Of a DNA stretch of 64,000 nucleotides, positions 7,297 through 16,488 are shown in pieces. Numbering within the stretch: the first letter of the stretch is position 1; each line of letters starts with the position of its first letter. The notes beneath the pieces were generated by a model. That model was not told the DNA's origin. It saw nothing but the letters and a program-made list of their open reading frames with translations, and searched no databases. The translations under genes were made by a program, and so were the position numbers. The stretch is from Sphingomonas crusticola. GTDB lineage: Bacteria > Pseudomonadota > Alphaproteobacteria > Sphingomonadales > Sphingomonadaceae. Where the stretch lies: positions 930,001 through 994,000 of the forward strand of contig NZ_QTJP01000001.1 in assembly GCF_003391115.1 (NCBI RefSeq), given 5' to 3'.

Positions 7297-9015
7297 ATGA
7301 TGGCCGAAGACGCTAACCTGCTGGATGAAATGGCGCATTGGACCGGCATTGCCGGACGCATGCAGCAATTGCTGATGGAGCATGGCGCGTCCGCCGCGCT
7401 CAAGGCGGTGGACGATACCGCCGCCATCCTCGGCGAGAATAAGAAAGCCGGCAGCGAGTTGCTAGAGACGCAGGCGGCGTGGTGGAAGGACGCCATGGCG
7501 CAGTGGCAGTCGATGTTGCCGGTCGCGGGCGATGCGGCGGCCACGGCGAGCAAAGACCGGCGCTTCAAGGGCGCGCGCTGGGAAGAACCGGTCTTCGACA
7601 TGATCCGCCAGAGCTATGTCGCGATCGCCGATCAGCTGCTCAAGGGCGTGGATGCGCTCGAGGGGATCGATCCCAAGCAGAAGGAGCAGCTTCGCTTCGC
7701 CACGCAGAGCTTCGTCGAGGCGATGAGCCCGGCCAATTTCGCGCTGACCAACCCGCAGGTGCTGGACCGCATCATCGAAACCCGCGGCCAGAATCTGCTG
7801 ACCGGGCTGGAGCGCATGCTGGCGGATGCCGGCGCCGGCCAGATGCGCCATGTCGGCGAGAATGCGTTCGAAGTCGGCAAGACGATCGCGACCACGCCCG
7901 GCAAGGTGATCAAGGAGACCCCGCTCTACCAGCTGATCCACTATGCGCCGACCACCCCCAAGGTGCAGGCGACGCCGCTTTTGATCTTCCCGCCGTGGAT
8001 AAACCGCTTCTACATTCTCGATCTCTCGCCCGAGAAGAGCTTCGTGAAGTGGGCGCTCGACCAGGGCCTGTCGGTGTTCATGGTTTCCTGGAAGTCGGCC
8101 GACGCCGGCATGGCGACGACGACGATGGACGATTATGTGCTGCGCGGGCAGCGCGACGCGATCGATACGATCCGGGAGCTGCTCGACGTGCCGAGCGTGC
8201 ATGTCGTAGGCTATTGCGTCGCCGGCACCGCGCTTTCGATGCTGCTCGCCTGGCTCGCCGCCAAGGGCGAGGCGGACAAGGTCGCCACTGCGACCTTCTT
8301 CACCGCCCAGGTCGATTTCAGCGAGGCCGGCGATCTCAAATTGTTCGTCGACGACGCCCAACTCGCGCTGATCGAGAGCCTGGCGCCCGAGGGCTTCCTC
8401 GACGGCCGCTATATGGGGGCGACCTTCAACCTGTTGCGCGGGCGCGACCTGATCTGGAATTATGTCGTCAACAATTACCTGCTGGCTGACGACTACAAGC
8501 CGTTCGACCTGCTGCACTGGAACAGCGACGTCACCAACCTTCCGGCCGACTGGCATCGCCGGTACCTCGCCGATTTCTACCGCGACAATAAGCTGGTGAA
8601 GGGCGAGCTGACCGTCGACGATATCCCGATCGACCTCTCGTCGATCGAGACGCCGGTCTATGTCCAGGCCGGCCGCGAGGATCATATCGCGCCGCCCGAA
8701 AGCGTGTGGAAACTGACCCATCATTTTTCGGGCCCGCTGCGGTTCGTGCTGGCCGGGTCCGGCCATATCGCCGGCGTGGTCAACCCGCCGGCGGCCGGCA
8801 AATATCAATATTGGATCAACGACGCCAAAGTCGCGACCCTGCCCGAATTCGTCGCCGGCGCGACCGAGCATAAGGGCAGCTGGTGGCCGGACTGGCTTTC
8901 CTGGATCAACGGACGGTCAGGCGGCGAAGTCCCTGCCAAGGGCGCGCGCATCCCCGGCAAGGGCAAGCTCAAGGCGATCGAGGACGCCCCCGGCCGCTAC
9001 GTGCTGACGCGCTGA
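7297..9015 (+). CDS. phaC: Class I poly(3-hydroxyalkanoate) synthase
   Basis: Polymerises (R)-3-hydroxyacyl-CoA to PHA on the granule surface. 572 residues, normal for class I. An N-terminal PhaC_N region is followed by an alpha/beta-hydrolase core. The lipase-like box reads GYCVAG with catalytic Cys307; in most synthases the residue two after Cys is Gly, here Ala. The general acid/base partners are in REDHIAP (Asp) and GSGHIAGVVNPP (His). PPWINRFYILDL near 231 is also conserved. ATG codons at 7297 and 7300 are both possible (GAGGAAG at 7290-7296 favours the second). No phaA/phaB neighbours; the phasin is 37 kb away. Confidence 0.93.
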   Translation: MMAEDANLLDEMAHWTGIAGRMQQLLMEHGASAALKAVDDTAAILGENKKAGSELLETQAAWWKDAMAQWQSMLPVAGDAAATASKDRRFKGARWEEPVFDMIRQSYVAIADQLLKGVDALEGIDPKQKEQLRFATQSFVEAMSPANFALTNPQVLDRIIETRGQNLLTGLERMLADAGAGQMRHVGENAFEVGKTIATTPGKVIKETPLYQLIHYAPTTPKVQATPLLIFPPWINRFYILDLSPEKSFVKWALDQGLSVFMVSWKSADAGMATTTMDDYVLRGQRDAIDTIRELLDVPSVHVVGYCVAGTALSMLLAWLAAKGEADKVATATFFTAQVDFSEAGDLKLFVDDAQLALIESLAPEGFLDGRYMGATFNLLRGRDLIWNYVVNNYLLADDYKPFDLLHWNSDVTNLPADWHRRYLADFYRDNKLVKGELTVDDIPIDLSSIETPVYVQAGREDHIAPPESVWKLTHHFSGPLRFVLAGSGHIAGVVNPPAAGKYQYWINDAKVATLPEFVAGATEHKGSWWPDWLSWINGRSGGEVPAKGARIPGKGKLKAIEDAPGRYVLTR

Positions 9016-9080
9016 GCGAGCATGCAGATTGACGTGAACATAGGTGCCTTGCGGTAGAGCAGCCGCGAAGTCCGCAAGCC

Positions 9081-9992
9081 CTAGCCGATCGATCCGCTGA
9101 ACGTATCGCACTTGCCCGGATCGCCGCTCTCCAGGCCGCGCCTCAGCCAGGCGACACGTTCGGCAGACGTGCCGTGGGTGAAGCTGTCCGGAACCGGCGT
9201 CCGCCCGGCGGACCGTTGCAGCGTGTCGTCGCCGATCGCACTGGCTGCCTTCAGCCCTTCCTCCACGTCGCCCGGTTCCATGACCGGCTGACCCTGCGGC
9301 GTCTTCGCATTGGCGGCATAGACGCCTGCATAACAATCGGCCTGGAGCTCGACCCTGACCTGCAACGCATTGGCCTGCGCCTCGCCCGCCGCCTGCTGGC
9401 GGTCATGCACGCTGCCGAGCGTACCCAGTTGATCCTGGATGTGGTGCCCGAATTCATGCGCGATCACATAAGCCTGGGCAAAATCGCCCGACGCGCCGAA
9501 GCGCGTCTGCAGCTCGTTGAAGAAGCCGGTATCGAGGTAGATGCGTTTGTCGGTCGGGCAATAGAAGGGGCCCATCGCCGACTGGGCGGCGCCGCAGCCG
9601 GAGCTGCCCTGTCCGCCATAGAAAATCAGGGCGGCGGGCGTCAGGCGCTGGCCACTCTGTTGGAATATCGGCGCCCAGACATCCTCCGCGGACGCCAGCA
9701 CCTTGCACGAAAAGGACGATGCGGCATCGACGTTGCAGGCCTTGGTCGCGACGTTGTGGCCGACCTCGGTCTGCTGTTGCGGACTGACGACACCGCTGCC
9801 GCCGCCCCCGAACGGATTGAAGCCGAACAGCATCGCCCCCAGCACAACGACGATCACGCCGCCGATACCGAAACGGCTGCCGACCAATGCCAGGATCATC
9901 CCGAGACCGCCGCCGCCTCCACCCAGGCCGCCGAAGCTCTGCCCGCGCTGATCGCCAACATTGTCGCTTTGCCGGTAATCGTCGAGCCGCAT
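9081..9992 (-). CDS. Neutral zinc metallopeptidase, YpfJ family
   Basis: 303 residues. A short cytosolic N terminus (RLDDYRQSDNVGDQRG) is followed by a Gly-rich linker and one membrane helix (about 42-58), then an extracytoplasmic protease domain. The zinc site HEFGHH (His179, Glu180, His183) and the downstream ELQADCYAG motif supply the expected ligands. Conserved cysteines near 86, 96, 133 and 145 could form disulfides. The family (KPN_02809/YpfJ) has no established substrate. It is convergent with phaC. Confidence 0.88.
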   Translation of the reverse strand: MRLDDYRQSDNVGDQRGQSFGGLGGGGGGLGMILALVGSRFGIGGVIVVVLGAMLFGFNPFGGGGSGVVSPQQQTEVGHNVATKACNVDAASSFSCKVLASAEDVWAPIFQQSGQRLTPAALIFYGGQGSSGCGAAQSAMGPFYCPTDKRIYLDTGFFNELQTRFGASGDFAQAYVIAHEFGHHIQDQLGTLGSVHDRQQAAGEAQANALQVRVELQADCYAGVYAANAKTPQGQPVMEPGDVEEGLKAASAIGDDTLQRSAGRTPVPDSFTHGTSAERVAWLRRGLESGDPGKCDTFSGSIG

Positions 9993-10087
9993 GGCAAATC
10001 CTTTACGTTTCCCCCTTTAACGGCACGGAGGCGGAACGGTTGCAGCAGACCGGCCGCGCGAAGAGCATCGCGTGCCGCGGTGAATGG

Positions 10088-11161
10088 TCAAACCGCGCGA
10101 TCGAGCGTGATATGGCCATCCTTCTGCAGCGCGGCGATGGCACGCTTCACCTCCTGGCTCTCGCCGCGCGGCATGATCAGCACCGCGTCGGGCGTGGCGA
10201 TCACGATCAGATCGCTGACCCCCACCGCCGCCACGACCGGCCCTTCGCTGCGGATCAGGCAGCGCTGCGTATCGATGGCGAACACTTCGCCATGCTGCGC
10301 GTTGCCCGCATCGTCCATGTCGGAAATCGCATGCAGCGCGTCCCAGCTACCGACATCGGACCAGCCCATCTCGACCGGCACGACGGCAACCCGGTCAGCT
10401 TTCTCCATCACCGCATAATCGATCGCCTGGCTGGGCGAGGCGGCAAAGTCATGCGGGTTGGGATACAGGCGATCGCCTTCCCGTTCCGCGCTCTGCATCG
10501 CACGCTCGACCGCGGCGAGGATGGCCGGCGCATGCTTGCCGAGCGCATCGAGATAAGCGCCCGCTCCGAAGAGGAAGATGCCGCCGTTCCAGCTGTAATT
10601 GCCTTCCGCCAGATATTGCTCGGCGGTGGCGCGATCCGGCTTCTCGACGAAATGATGAACGCGGGCGACGCCGGGCACGAGTTCGTCGCCACGCTGGATA
10701 TAGCCATAGCCGGTCTCCGGACCGTCGGGCGTGATTCCGAAAGTGATCAGCCAGCCTTGCTCGACCAGCGGCTTCGCGGCCGCGATCGCCGCGCGGAAAG
10801 CCGGCACGTCGCGGATCACATGATCGCTCGGCATGACCAGCATTATCGCATCGCGGTCCAGCGCCAGCGCGGCCGCGGCGATCGCGGGCGCGGTGTTGCG
10901 CCCGGCCGGCTCGAGGATCAGCAAGGCGTCGTCGATGCCGATCGCGCCGAGCTGCTCCTCGATCATGGCCGCGTGGGCAGCGTTGGCGACCACCACCGGC
11001 GGCGCATAGCCCTCCGATGACGGCGCCCGCTCCGCCGTCAGCTGCAGCATCGTCTCATCCGAGGTGAGGCTCAGCAATTGCTTGGGCTTGCCCGTGCGGG
11101 ACAGCGGCCACAACCGCGTGCCGGACCCTCCGGACAGGATGACGGGCGTAATCAGACTCAT
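10088..11161 (-). CDS. Mannose-1-phosphate guanylyltransferase
   Basis: Makes GDP-mannose from mannose-1-phosphate and GTP for exopolysaccharide or glycan synthesis. The nucleotidyltransferase signature ILSGGSGTRLWPLSR (residues 8-22) followed by KPKQLL and the internal FVEKP are clear. At 357 residues it has only the transferase domain; the C-terminal mannose-6-phosphate isomerase half found in bifunctional ManC/AlgA enzymes is missing. It is not inside an exopolysaccharide cluster here, its neighbours being a protease and msrB on the same strand. Confidence 0.88.
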   Translation of the reverse strand: MSLITPVILSGGSGTRLWPLSRTGKPKQLLSLTSDETMLQLTAERAPSSEGYAPPVVVANAAHAAMIEEQLGAIGIDDALLILEPAGRNTAPAIAAAALALDRDAIMLVMPSDHVIRDVPAFRAAIAAAKPLVEQGWLITFGITPDGPETGYGYIQRGDELVPGVARVHHFVEKPDRATAEQYLAEGNYSWNGGIFLFGAGAYLDALGKHAPAILAAVERAMQSAEREGDRLYPNPHDFAASPSQAIDYAVMEKADRVAVVPVEMGWSDVGSWDALHAISDMDDAGNAQHGEVFAIDTQRCLIRSEGPVVAAVGVSDLIVIATPDAVLIMPRGESQEVKRAIAALQKDGHITLDRAV

Positions 11162-11202
11162 GCGCGCCTCGACAGGCGCTCGAACCGCAGGTGCATCCGC
11201 AA

Positions 11203-11691
11203 TCAGGCTTTCGCTGGAGTGAAACTAAGCGCTACGCCGTCCATGCAATAGCGCAAGCCGGTCGGCTTGGGGCCATCGTCGAAGACGTGGCCGAGATGGC
11301 CGCCGCAGCGGCGGCAATGGACTTCGGTACGCGACATGCCGAGCGAGCCGTCCTCGCGTGTCAGCACGGCATCCTTGAGCGGCGCCCAGAAGCTCGGCCA
11401 GCCGGTCCCGCTCTCGAACTTGGTCGCCGAGGAGAAGTTCGGGAGCCCGCATCCGGCGCAGGCAAAAATACCCTTGCGATGCTCCTTGAGCAGCGGGCTG
11501 CTGAACGGCCGCTCGGTCCCTTCGTGGCGCAGCACGTCATAGGCGGCGGGCGACAATTTCTTGCGCCATTGCGCGTCGGTCAGCGTATATTCGTAATGCG
11601 TGGGCGCGCCGCGGCCTCCCGACGGCCACAGCAGGACCGCAGCCAGCGCACCGGTGCCGCCTCCGATCAATGCCCTCCTCGAAACGTGCAT
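11203..11691 (-). CDS. msrB: Peptide-methionine (R)-S-oxide reductase, Tat-exported
   Basis: Reduces the R epimer of methionine sulfoxide in proteins. 162 residues starting at ATG 11691, which has AGGA about 8 bases upstream. The first residues MHVSRRALIGGG followed by a hydrophobic stretch form a twin-arginine signal, so the enzyme should work in the periplasm. Two CxxC zinc sites (CAGC and CRRC), the GWPSFW motif and the catalytic RYCMDGVALSF are present; the usual Asn after the catalytic Cys segment is Asp here. A longer frame to 11805 lacks a ribosome binding site and overlaps the divergent queG promoter. Confidence 0.9.
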   Translation of the reverse strand: MHVSRRALIGGGTGALAAVLLWPSGGRGAPTHYEYTLTDAQWRKKLSPAAYDVLRHEGTERPFSSPLLKEHRKGIFACAGCGLPNFSSATKFESGTGWPSFWAPLKDAVLTREDGSLGMSRTEVHCRRCGGHLGHVFDDGPKPTGLRYCMDGVALSFTPAKA

Positions 11692-11798
11692 CCCGATCCT
11701 TTCGCGCCGCATTCGTGATGAACGCGTAACGAGCCAAAAAATGTGCATCGCCGGTTCGCGATACAAGCGCCAGCGCGACGATGTGGTAATAGGAGCCC

Positions 11799-12953
11799 GT
11801 GACACTGCCCCTCAATCTGGAACAGGCGATCAAGCAGGAAGCGCGCGCGCTCGGCTTTGCCGCGTGTGGCATCGCGCGTGCCGATGCCGCGCCGCATGCC
11901 GCTCCGCGGCTCCAGACCTGGCTCGACGAGGGTGCGCATGGCGACATGCTGTGGATGGAGGAACGCTCGCACCAACGCGGCAGCCCCGCCTCCTTGTGGC
12001 CCGAGGTCCGCTCGGTGATCATGCTGGGCATGAGCTACGCACCCGCGGCGGATCCGCTGCTGCTGGCGGGCGAGCCGGACGTTGGCCGCATCTCCGTCTA
12101 CGCCCAGGGCCAGGATTATCACGATGTCGTCAAGAAAGCGCTCAAGGCGCTGGCACGCTGGCTGGTCGCTACCGTGCCCGACAGCAATCTCAAGGTGTTC
12201 GTCGATACCGCCCCGGTGATGGAAAAGCCGCTCGCCGAGGCGGCCGGCATCGGCTGGCAGGGCAAGCATACCAACCTCGTCAGCCGCAAAGACGGCAGCT
12301 GGCTGTTGCTTGGCGCGATCATGACGACGCTCGATCTTGCGCCCGACGCTCCGGGCGACACACGCTGCGGCTCATGCGACGCCTGTCTCGCCGCCTGCCC
12401 CACCAACGCCTTCCCCGCCCCTTTCCGGCTCGATGCGCGGCGCTGCATCTCCTACCTCACGATCGAGCATAAGGGCCCGATCCCGCTCGAATTCCGGCGG
12501 CCGATCGGCAATCGTATCTATGGTTGCGACGACTGCCTCGCAGTCTGCCCCTGGAACAAGTTCGCCGACGCCGCGCACGCCAATCGCGCCTTTGCCGCCC
12601 GGGCAGAGCTGGCGGCGCCCGAGCTCGCCGACCTGCTTCAGCTGGACGATGCCGCCTTCCGGCAAATCTTCTCGGGTTCGCCGATCAAGCGGATCGGCCG
12701 TGACCGAATGGTCAGAAACGCGCTGATCGCGGCGGGCAATAGCGGCCGGCGCGACCTGCTGCCGCACGTGCTGGCGTTGCTGGACGACGAGGCGTCCGTC
12801 GTCCGCGGGGCCGCCGCCTGGGCCTTGTCCTGCCTCGATCAGACGCGCTTCGAGGCGGAAAGCCGTCGCCGGATTGCGATTGAAAAAGACGGGGACGTGC
12901 GCGCTGAATGGACGGACCTGGATTGCCTCGCGCCGCTCGCACTGACGATCTAG
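11799..12953 (+). CDS. queG: Epoxyqueuosine reductase
   Basis: Last step of queuosine synthesis in tRNA: cobalamin- and iron-sulfur-dependent reduction of epoxyqueuosine. 384 residues with two ferredoxin-type clusters, [12 protein letters not shown] (about 189-200) and [12 protein letters not shown] (about 246-257), and the N-terminal FAACGIARA and [17 protein letters not shown] segments of the family. The C-terminal 80 residues resemble HEAT-like repeats that contact tRNA. The start is GTG at 11799 just after AGGAG (11791-11795, short 3-base spacing); no better start is in frame. Confidence 0.93.
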   Translation: MTLPLNLEQAIKQEARALGFAACGIARADAAPHAAPRLQTWLDEGAHGDMLWMEERSHQRGSPASLWPEVRSVIMLGMSYAPAADPLLLAGEPDVGRISVYAQGQDYHDVVKKALKALARWLVATVPDSNLKVFVDTAPVMEKPLAEAAGIGWQGKHTNLVSRKDGSWLLLGAIMTTLDLAPDAPGDTRCGSCDACLAACPTNAFPAPFRLDARRCISYLTIEHKGPIPLEFRRPIGNRIYGCDDCLAVCPWNKFADAAHANRAFAARAELAAPELADLLQLDDAAFRQIFSGSPIKRIGRDRMVRNALIAAGNSGRRDLLPHVLALLDDEASVVRGAAAWALSCLDQTRFEAESRRRIAIEKDGDVRAEWTDLDCLAPLALTI

Positions 12954-13049
12954 AATTCTCCGTCGCTGCGAGCCGCAAAGCGGCGAGGCAGTCCCGATCC
13001 GCACGCGAGTGCTTCCACCAACGCCAATCAGCTCCTACACGCTCCAGCC

Positions 13050-13976
13050 ATGAGCGAAGCGGCGATCAGCCTTCAGGGCCTGTGCAAGACGTACAAGGGT
13101 GGCAAGCAGGCGCTGACGGACGTCACGCTCGACGTGCCGCAGGGTCAGATATTCGGGCTGCTCGGGCCCAATGGCGCGGGCAAGTCGACCACGATCAACA
13201 TTCTCGCCGGCCTGGTGACGAAGACGTCGGGCAAGGCGTCGATCTGGGGCTTCGATATCGACGAGCACCCGCGCAACGCCAAGCGCTCGATCGGGATCGT
13301 GCCGCAGGAGATCGTGTTCGATCCCTTTTTCACCCCATTCGAGATGCTGGAGCTTTATGCCGGCCTCTATGGCGTGCCGAAGAAGGAACGCCGTTCGATG
13401 GAGCTGCTGCGCGCGGTCTATCTCGACGACAAGGCCAATGCCTATGCGCGCTCGCTGTCCGGGGGCATGAAGCGCCGCCTGCTGGTGGCCAAGGCCCTGG
13501 TCCATAATCCGCCGGTGCTGGTCCTCGACGAGCCCACCGCGGGCGTCGATGTCGAGCTTCGCCAGCAGCTCTGGGAATATGTGCGCCGGTTGAACGGGGA
13601 TGGCGTGACCGTCGTCCTCACCACCCACTATCTCCAGGAAGCCGAAGAGCTCTGCGATCGCATCGCGATCATCAACCACGGCCAGGTCATCGCCAACCGG
13701 CCGACGCCCGAATTGCTGGCCATGGCGCAGGAGAAAGCGGTGACGGTTACGCTGGACCGCGACCTCAGCGCCGCCCCGCAGGCTGCCTGCTTCGAGCGGA
13801 TCGAGCTCAAGAATGAGCGCACCGTGGTGATCACCTATTCCAAGGACAAGGTGAATGCCGGCGAAGTGCTCGCCGCGCTGCAAGCCGCCGGGCTCGGCAT
13901 CGTCGACGTCTCAACCCACGAGGCCGATCTGGAGGATGTGTTCCTCAACCTGACCCGGGCGCCGGCGGCTGCCTGA
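13050..13976 (+). CDS. ABC transporter ATP-binding protein (ABC-2 exporter type)
   Basis: 308-residue ATPase. Walker A GPNGAGKST (about 38-46), signature LSGGMKRR (about 138-145), Walker B VLVLDEPTAG (about 158-167) and switch His in TTHYLQEAEEL are complete, so it should be active. The C-terminal domain and overall layout match the DrrA/CcmA-like ATPases of ABC-2 exporters. No permease gene lies next to it: the following gene, nadB, starts 4 bases after the stop. The partner permease is therefore elsewhere, and the substrate unknown. Confidence 0.88.
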   Translation: MSEAAISLQGLCKTYKGGKQALTDVTLDVPQGQIFGLLGPNGAGKSTTINILAGLVTKTSGKASIWGFDIDEHPRNAKRSIGIVPQEIVFDPFFTPFEMLELYAGLYGVPKKERRSMELLRAVYLDDKANAYARSLSGGMKRRLLVAKALVHNPPVLVLDEPTAGVDVELRQQLWEYVRRLNGDGVTVVLTTHYLQEAEELCDRIAIINHGQVIANRPTPELLAMAQEKAVTVTLDRDLSAAPQAACFERIELKNERTVVITYSKDKVNAGEVLAALQAAGLGIVDVSTHEADLEDVFLNLTRAPAAA

Positions 13977-13980
13977 TCCG

Positions 13981-15585
13981 ATGGCCCACGCATATGACGT
14001 CCTGATCATCGGCTCAGGCGCGGCCGGTCTCACCGCTGCGCTCAATCTCGCCTACACGCGCAAGGTGGCGGTGCTCGCCAAGGGCGGACTGTCGGAAGGA
14101 TCGACCGCTTGGGCACAGGGCGGCATCGCGGCGGTGCTGGAACCGGGCGACACGTTCGAAAGCCATATCGAGGATACGATGGTGGCGGGTGCGGGCCTCA
14201 ACGACCGCAAGACCGTCGAATTCGTGGTCGAGCATGCCCCGGCCGCGATCGAGCGCCTCGCCGCGCTCGGCGTGCCGTTCAACCCCACCGACGGAGCAGC
14301 GGCGGACGGCGGCCACGATCGGTGGCATCTCACGCGCGAGGGCGGGCATAGCCACCGCCGCATCGTCCATGTCGACGACGCCACCGGCTGGGCGGTGCAG
14401 CAGGCGCTGGAACGGGCCGCCCACGCCCATCCCAACATCAGCCTCATCACCGACATGGTCGCGATCGACCTCGTCACCGGCCGCCATGCGCTACGCTATT
14501 CGGGCGACGGCCGGGTGCGCGGCGTCTACGCGCTTCATCGCGCCACCGGCCATGTCGCCTTGTTCACCGCGCGCGCGACCATCCTCGCCACCGGCGGCGC
14601 CGGCCGCGTCTATCAATATTCGACCGCGCCGCGCGGTGCATCGGGAGACGGCATCGCCATGGCGTGGCGCGCGGGTTGCCGCGTGTCGAACATGGAATTC
14701 AACCAATTCCACCCGACCTGCCTCTACAATCTGGAGGTCAAGAATTTCCTGATCACCGAGGCGATGCGCGGCGAAGGCGGGCTGCTTAAGCTGCCGACTA
14801 ACGGCCACCGCTTCATGCCCGATTTCGATGCGCGCGCCGAACTGGCGCCGCGCGACATCGTCGCCCGCGCGATCGACCACGAGATCAAGCGGCTCGGCCT
14901 CGATTATGTCCACCTCGACATCAGCCATAAGCCGGCCGACTTTATCGAGCATCATTTCCCGACCATCTACGCGAAGCTGCTGACGCTCGGCATCGACATC
15001 ACGAAACAGCCGATTCCGGTCGTGCCGGCGATGCATTATACCTGCGGCGGCGTGATGATCGATCGCGACGGCTGCACCGATCTGCCCGGCCTCTACGCCG
15101 CTGGCGAGGTCACCCAATCCGGGCTGCATGGCGCCAATCGCCTCGCTTCGAACTCCCTGCTCGAATGCTTCGTGTTCGGCGAGGCGGCCGCCAGGCATAT
15201 CGAGGCCCATTGGGCGGACATGCCCGAGCCCGATCCGATCCGCCCGTGGGACGAAAGCCGGGTGCGCGATTCCGACGAGGATATCGTCGTCCAGCATAAT
15301 TGGCGCGAGATCCGCCGCTTCATGTGGGATTATGTCGGCATCGTCCGCACCACCAAGCGGCTGGAACGCGCGCTGCACCGCGCTACCCTGCTTCAGCAGG
15401 AGGTCGAGGATTATTACGGCAATTACCGGATCACGCCCGACCTGATCGAGCTGCGCAATCTGGTGGTGGTGGCAACCCTGATCGTGCGCTCGGCGTTGAA
15501 GCGCAAGGAAAGCCGCGGCCTCCATTACACGCTCGACTTCCCCGAGACCAAGGCCCGCGCGGTCGACACGATCCTCATGCCCTGA
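13981..15585 (+). CDS. nadB: L-aspartate oxidase
   Basis: FAD enzyme that oxidises L-aspartate to iminoaspartate, first step of de novo NAD synthesis. 534 residues. GSGAAGLTAAL (residues 11-21) binds the FAD ADP moiety; STAWAQGGIAAVL, HRRIVHVDDATGW, FHPTCLY and ASNSLLECFVFGEAAARHI are hallmarks of NadB and distinguish it from succinate dehydrogenase flavoproteins together with the short C-terminal domain. nadA and nadC are not in the window. It begins 4 bases after the ABC ATPase and is followed 9 bases later by a hydrolase gene, so the three may be cotranscribed. Confidence 0.92.
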   Translation: MAHAYDVLIIGSGAAGLTAALNLAYTRKVAVLAKGGLSEGSTAWAQGGIAAVLEPGDTFESHIEDTMVAGAGLNDRKTVEFVVEHAPAAIERLAALGVPFNPTDGAAADGGHDRWHLTREGGHSHRRIVHVDDATGWAVQQALERAAHAHPNISLITDMVAIDLVTGRHALRYSGDGRVRGVYALHRATGHVALFTARATILATGGAGRVYQYSTAPRGASGDGIAMAWRAGCRVSNMEFNQFHPTCLYNLEVKNFLITEAMRGEGGLLKLPTNGHRFMPDFDARAELAPRDIVARAIDHEIKRLGLDYVHLDISHKPADFIEHHFPTIYAKLLTLGIDITKQPIPVVPAMHYTCGGVMIDRDGCTDLPGLYAAGEVTQSGLHGANRLASNSLLECFVFGEAAARHIEAHWADMPEPDPIRPWDESRVRDSDEDIVVQHNWREIRRFMWDYVGIVRTTKRLERALHRATLLQQEVEDYYGNYRITPDLIELRNLVVVATLIVRSALKRKESRGLHYTLDFPETKARAVDTILMP

Positions 15586-15594
15586 GGCCCGCTA

Positions 15595-16488
15595 ATGCCG
15601 ACGATCAAGACCGACCTGCTGGAAATCGACTATCGCGACGAAGGCCCTGTGGAGGCGCCGGCGGTGCTGCTGCTCCACGGATGGCCCGACGATGCGAGCA
15701 CCTGGGACGCGGTCGGCCAGCGGCTGAACGAGGCGGGGTTCCGCACGATCGCGCCGAGCCTGCGCGGGTTCGGCAATACCCGCTTCCTCTCGCCCGAAAC
15801 GCCCCGCACCGGGAACGCCGCTGTGCTCGCGCTCGACACGATGGTCATGATGGACCGACTCGGGATCGTGCGCTTCTTCGTCGCCGGTCACGATTGGGGC
15901 TCGAACGTCGCCGAGGCGCTGGCGGTCGGCTGGCCCAACCGCGTCGCGCGCCTGGCGATGCTGTCATCGCCGCCCCGGCTCGGCGGCGTGGCGACGCCGC
16001 CCTTCTGGCACGCGCGGCTGCTATGGTATCAGTGGTTCCAGGCGACGCAGCTCGGGGCAGACGCAGTGCGCGAGGATCCCAAGGGGTTTGCCCGCACCAT
16101 GTGGGAAAATTGGTCACCGGCAGGCTGGTTCGATGACGCATTGTTCGATCGCGTCGCGCAATCCTTCGAAAATCCCGATTGGGCGGAGATTACGATCCAT
16201 TCCTACCGCGCCCGCTGGGGAGAGACCGCGGTCGACCCGCGCAGCGAATGGCTCGAGGAGAATGTCAGGAAGGCGAAGACTTTGACCCTGCCCTTCCTGT
16301 ATATCCAGGGTGAAGCCGACGGCGTGGACCCGCCGTCCGTCAGCGCGAATATCGCCGCCAAATTCACCGGGCCGTTCGAGCGGATCGTCCTGCCCGGCGT
16401 CGGCCATTTCCCGACGCGCGAGGCGCCGCAGGAGGTCGCCTCGCGCCTGATCGCGCTTTATTCCTCGACCACGCTTACCGAGGTTTGA
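15595..16488 (+). CDS. Alpha/beta hydrolase with Asp nucleophile (epoxide hydrolase/dehalogenase-like)
   Basis: 297 residues. HGWPDD (28-33) forms the oxyanion hole, the nucleophile elbow is VAGHDWGS with Asp100, and GVGHFPT gives His271. An Asp nucleophile followed by Trp is typical of epoxide hydrolases, haloalkane dehalogenases and related fluoroacetate dehalogenases, rather than Ser esterases. Which substrate it uses cannot be read from the sequence. It follows nadB by 9 bases and its last 14 bases overlap the convergent methyltransferase gene. Confidence 0.85.
   Translation: MPTIKTDLLEIDYRDEGPVEAPAVLLLHGWPDDASTWDAVGQRLNEAGFRTIAPSLRGFGNTRFLSPETPRTGNAAVLALDTMVMMDRLGIVRFFVAGHDWGSNVAEALAVGWPNRVARLAMLSSPPRLGGVATPPFWHARLLWYQWFQATQLGADAVREDPKGFARTMWENWSPAGWFDDALFDRVAQSFENPDWAEITIHSYRARWGETAVDPRSEWLEENVRKAKTLTLPFLYIQGEADGVDPPSVSANIAAKFTGPFERIVLPGVGHFPTREAPQEVASRLIALYSSTTLTEV

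Noticed and set aside
9048-9078. CTTGCGG/CCGCAAG stem between phaC and the metalloprotease gene
   Set aside because: Only 7 bp with a 17-base loop and no T-run; too weak to call a terminator.
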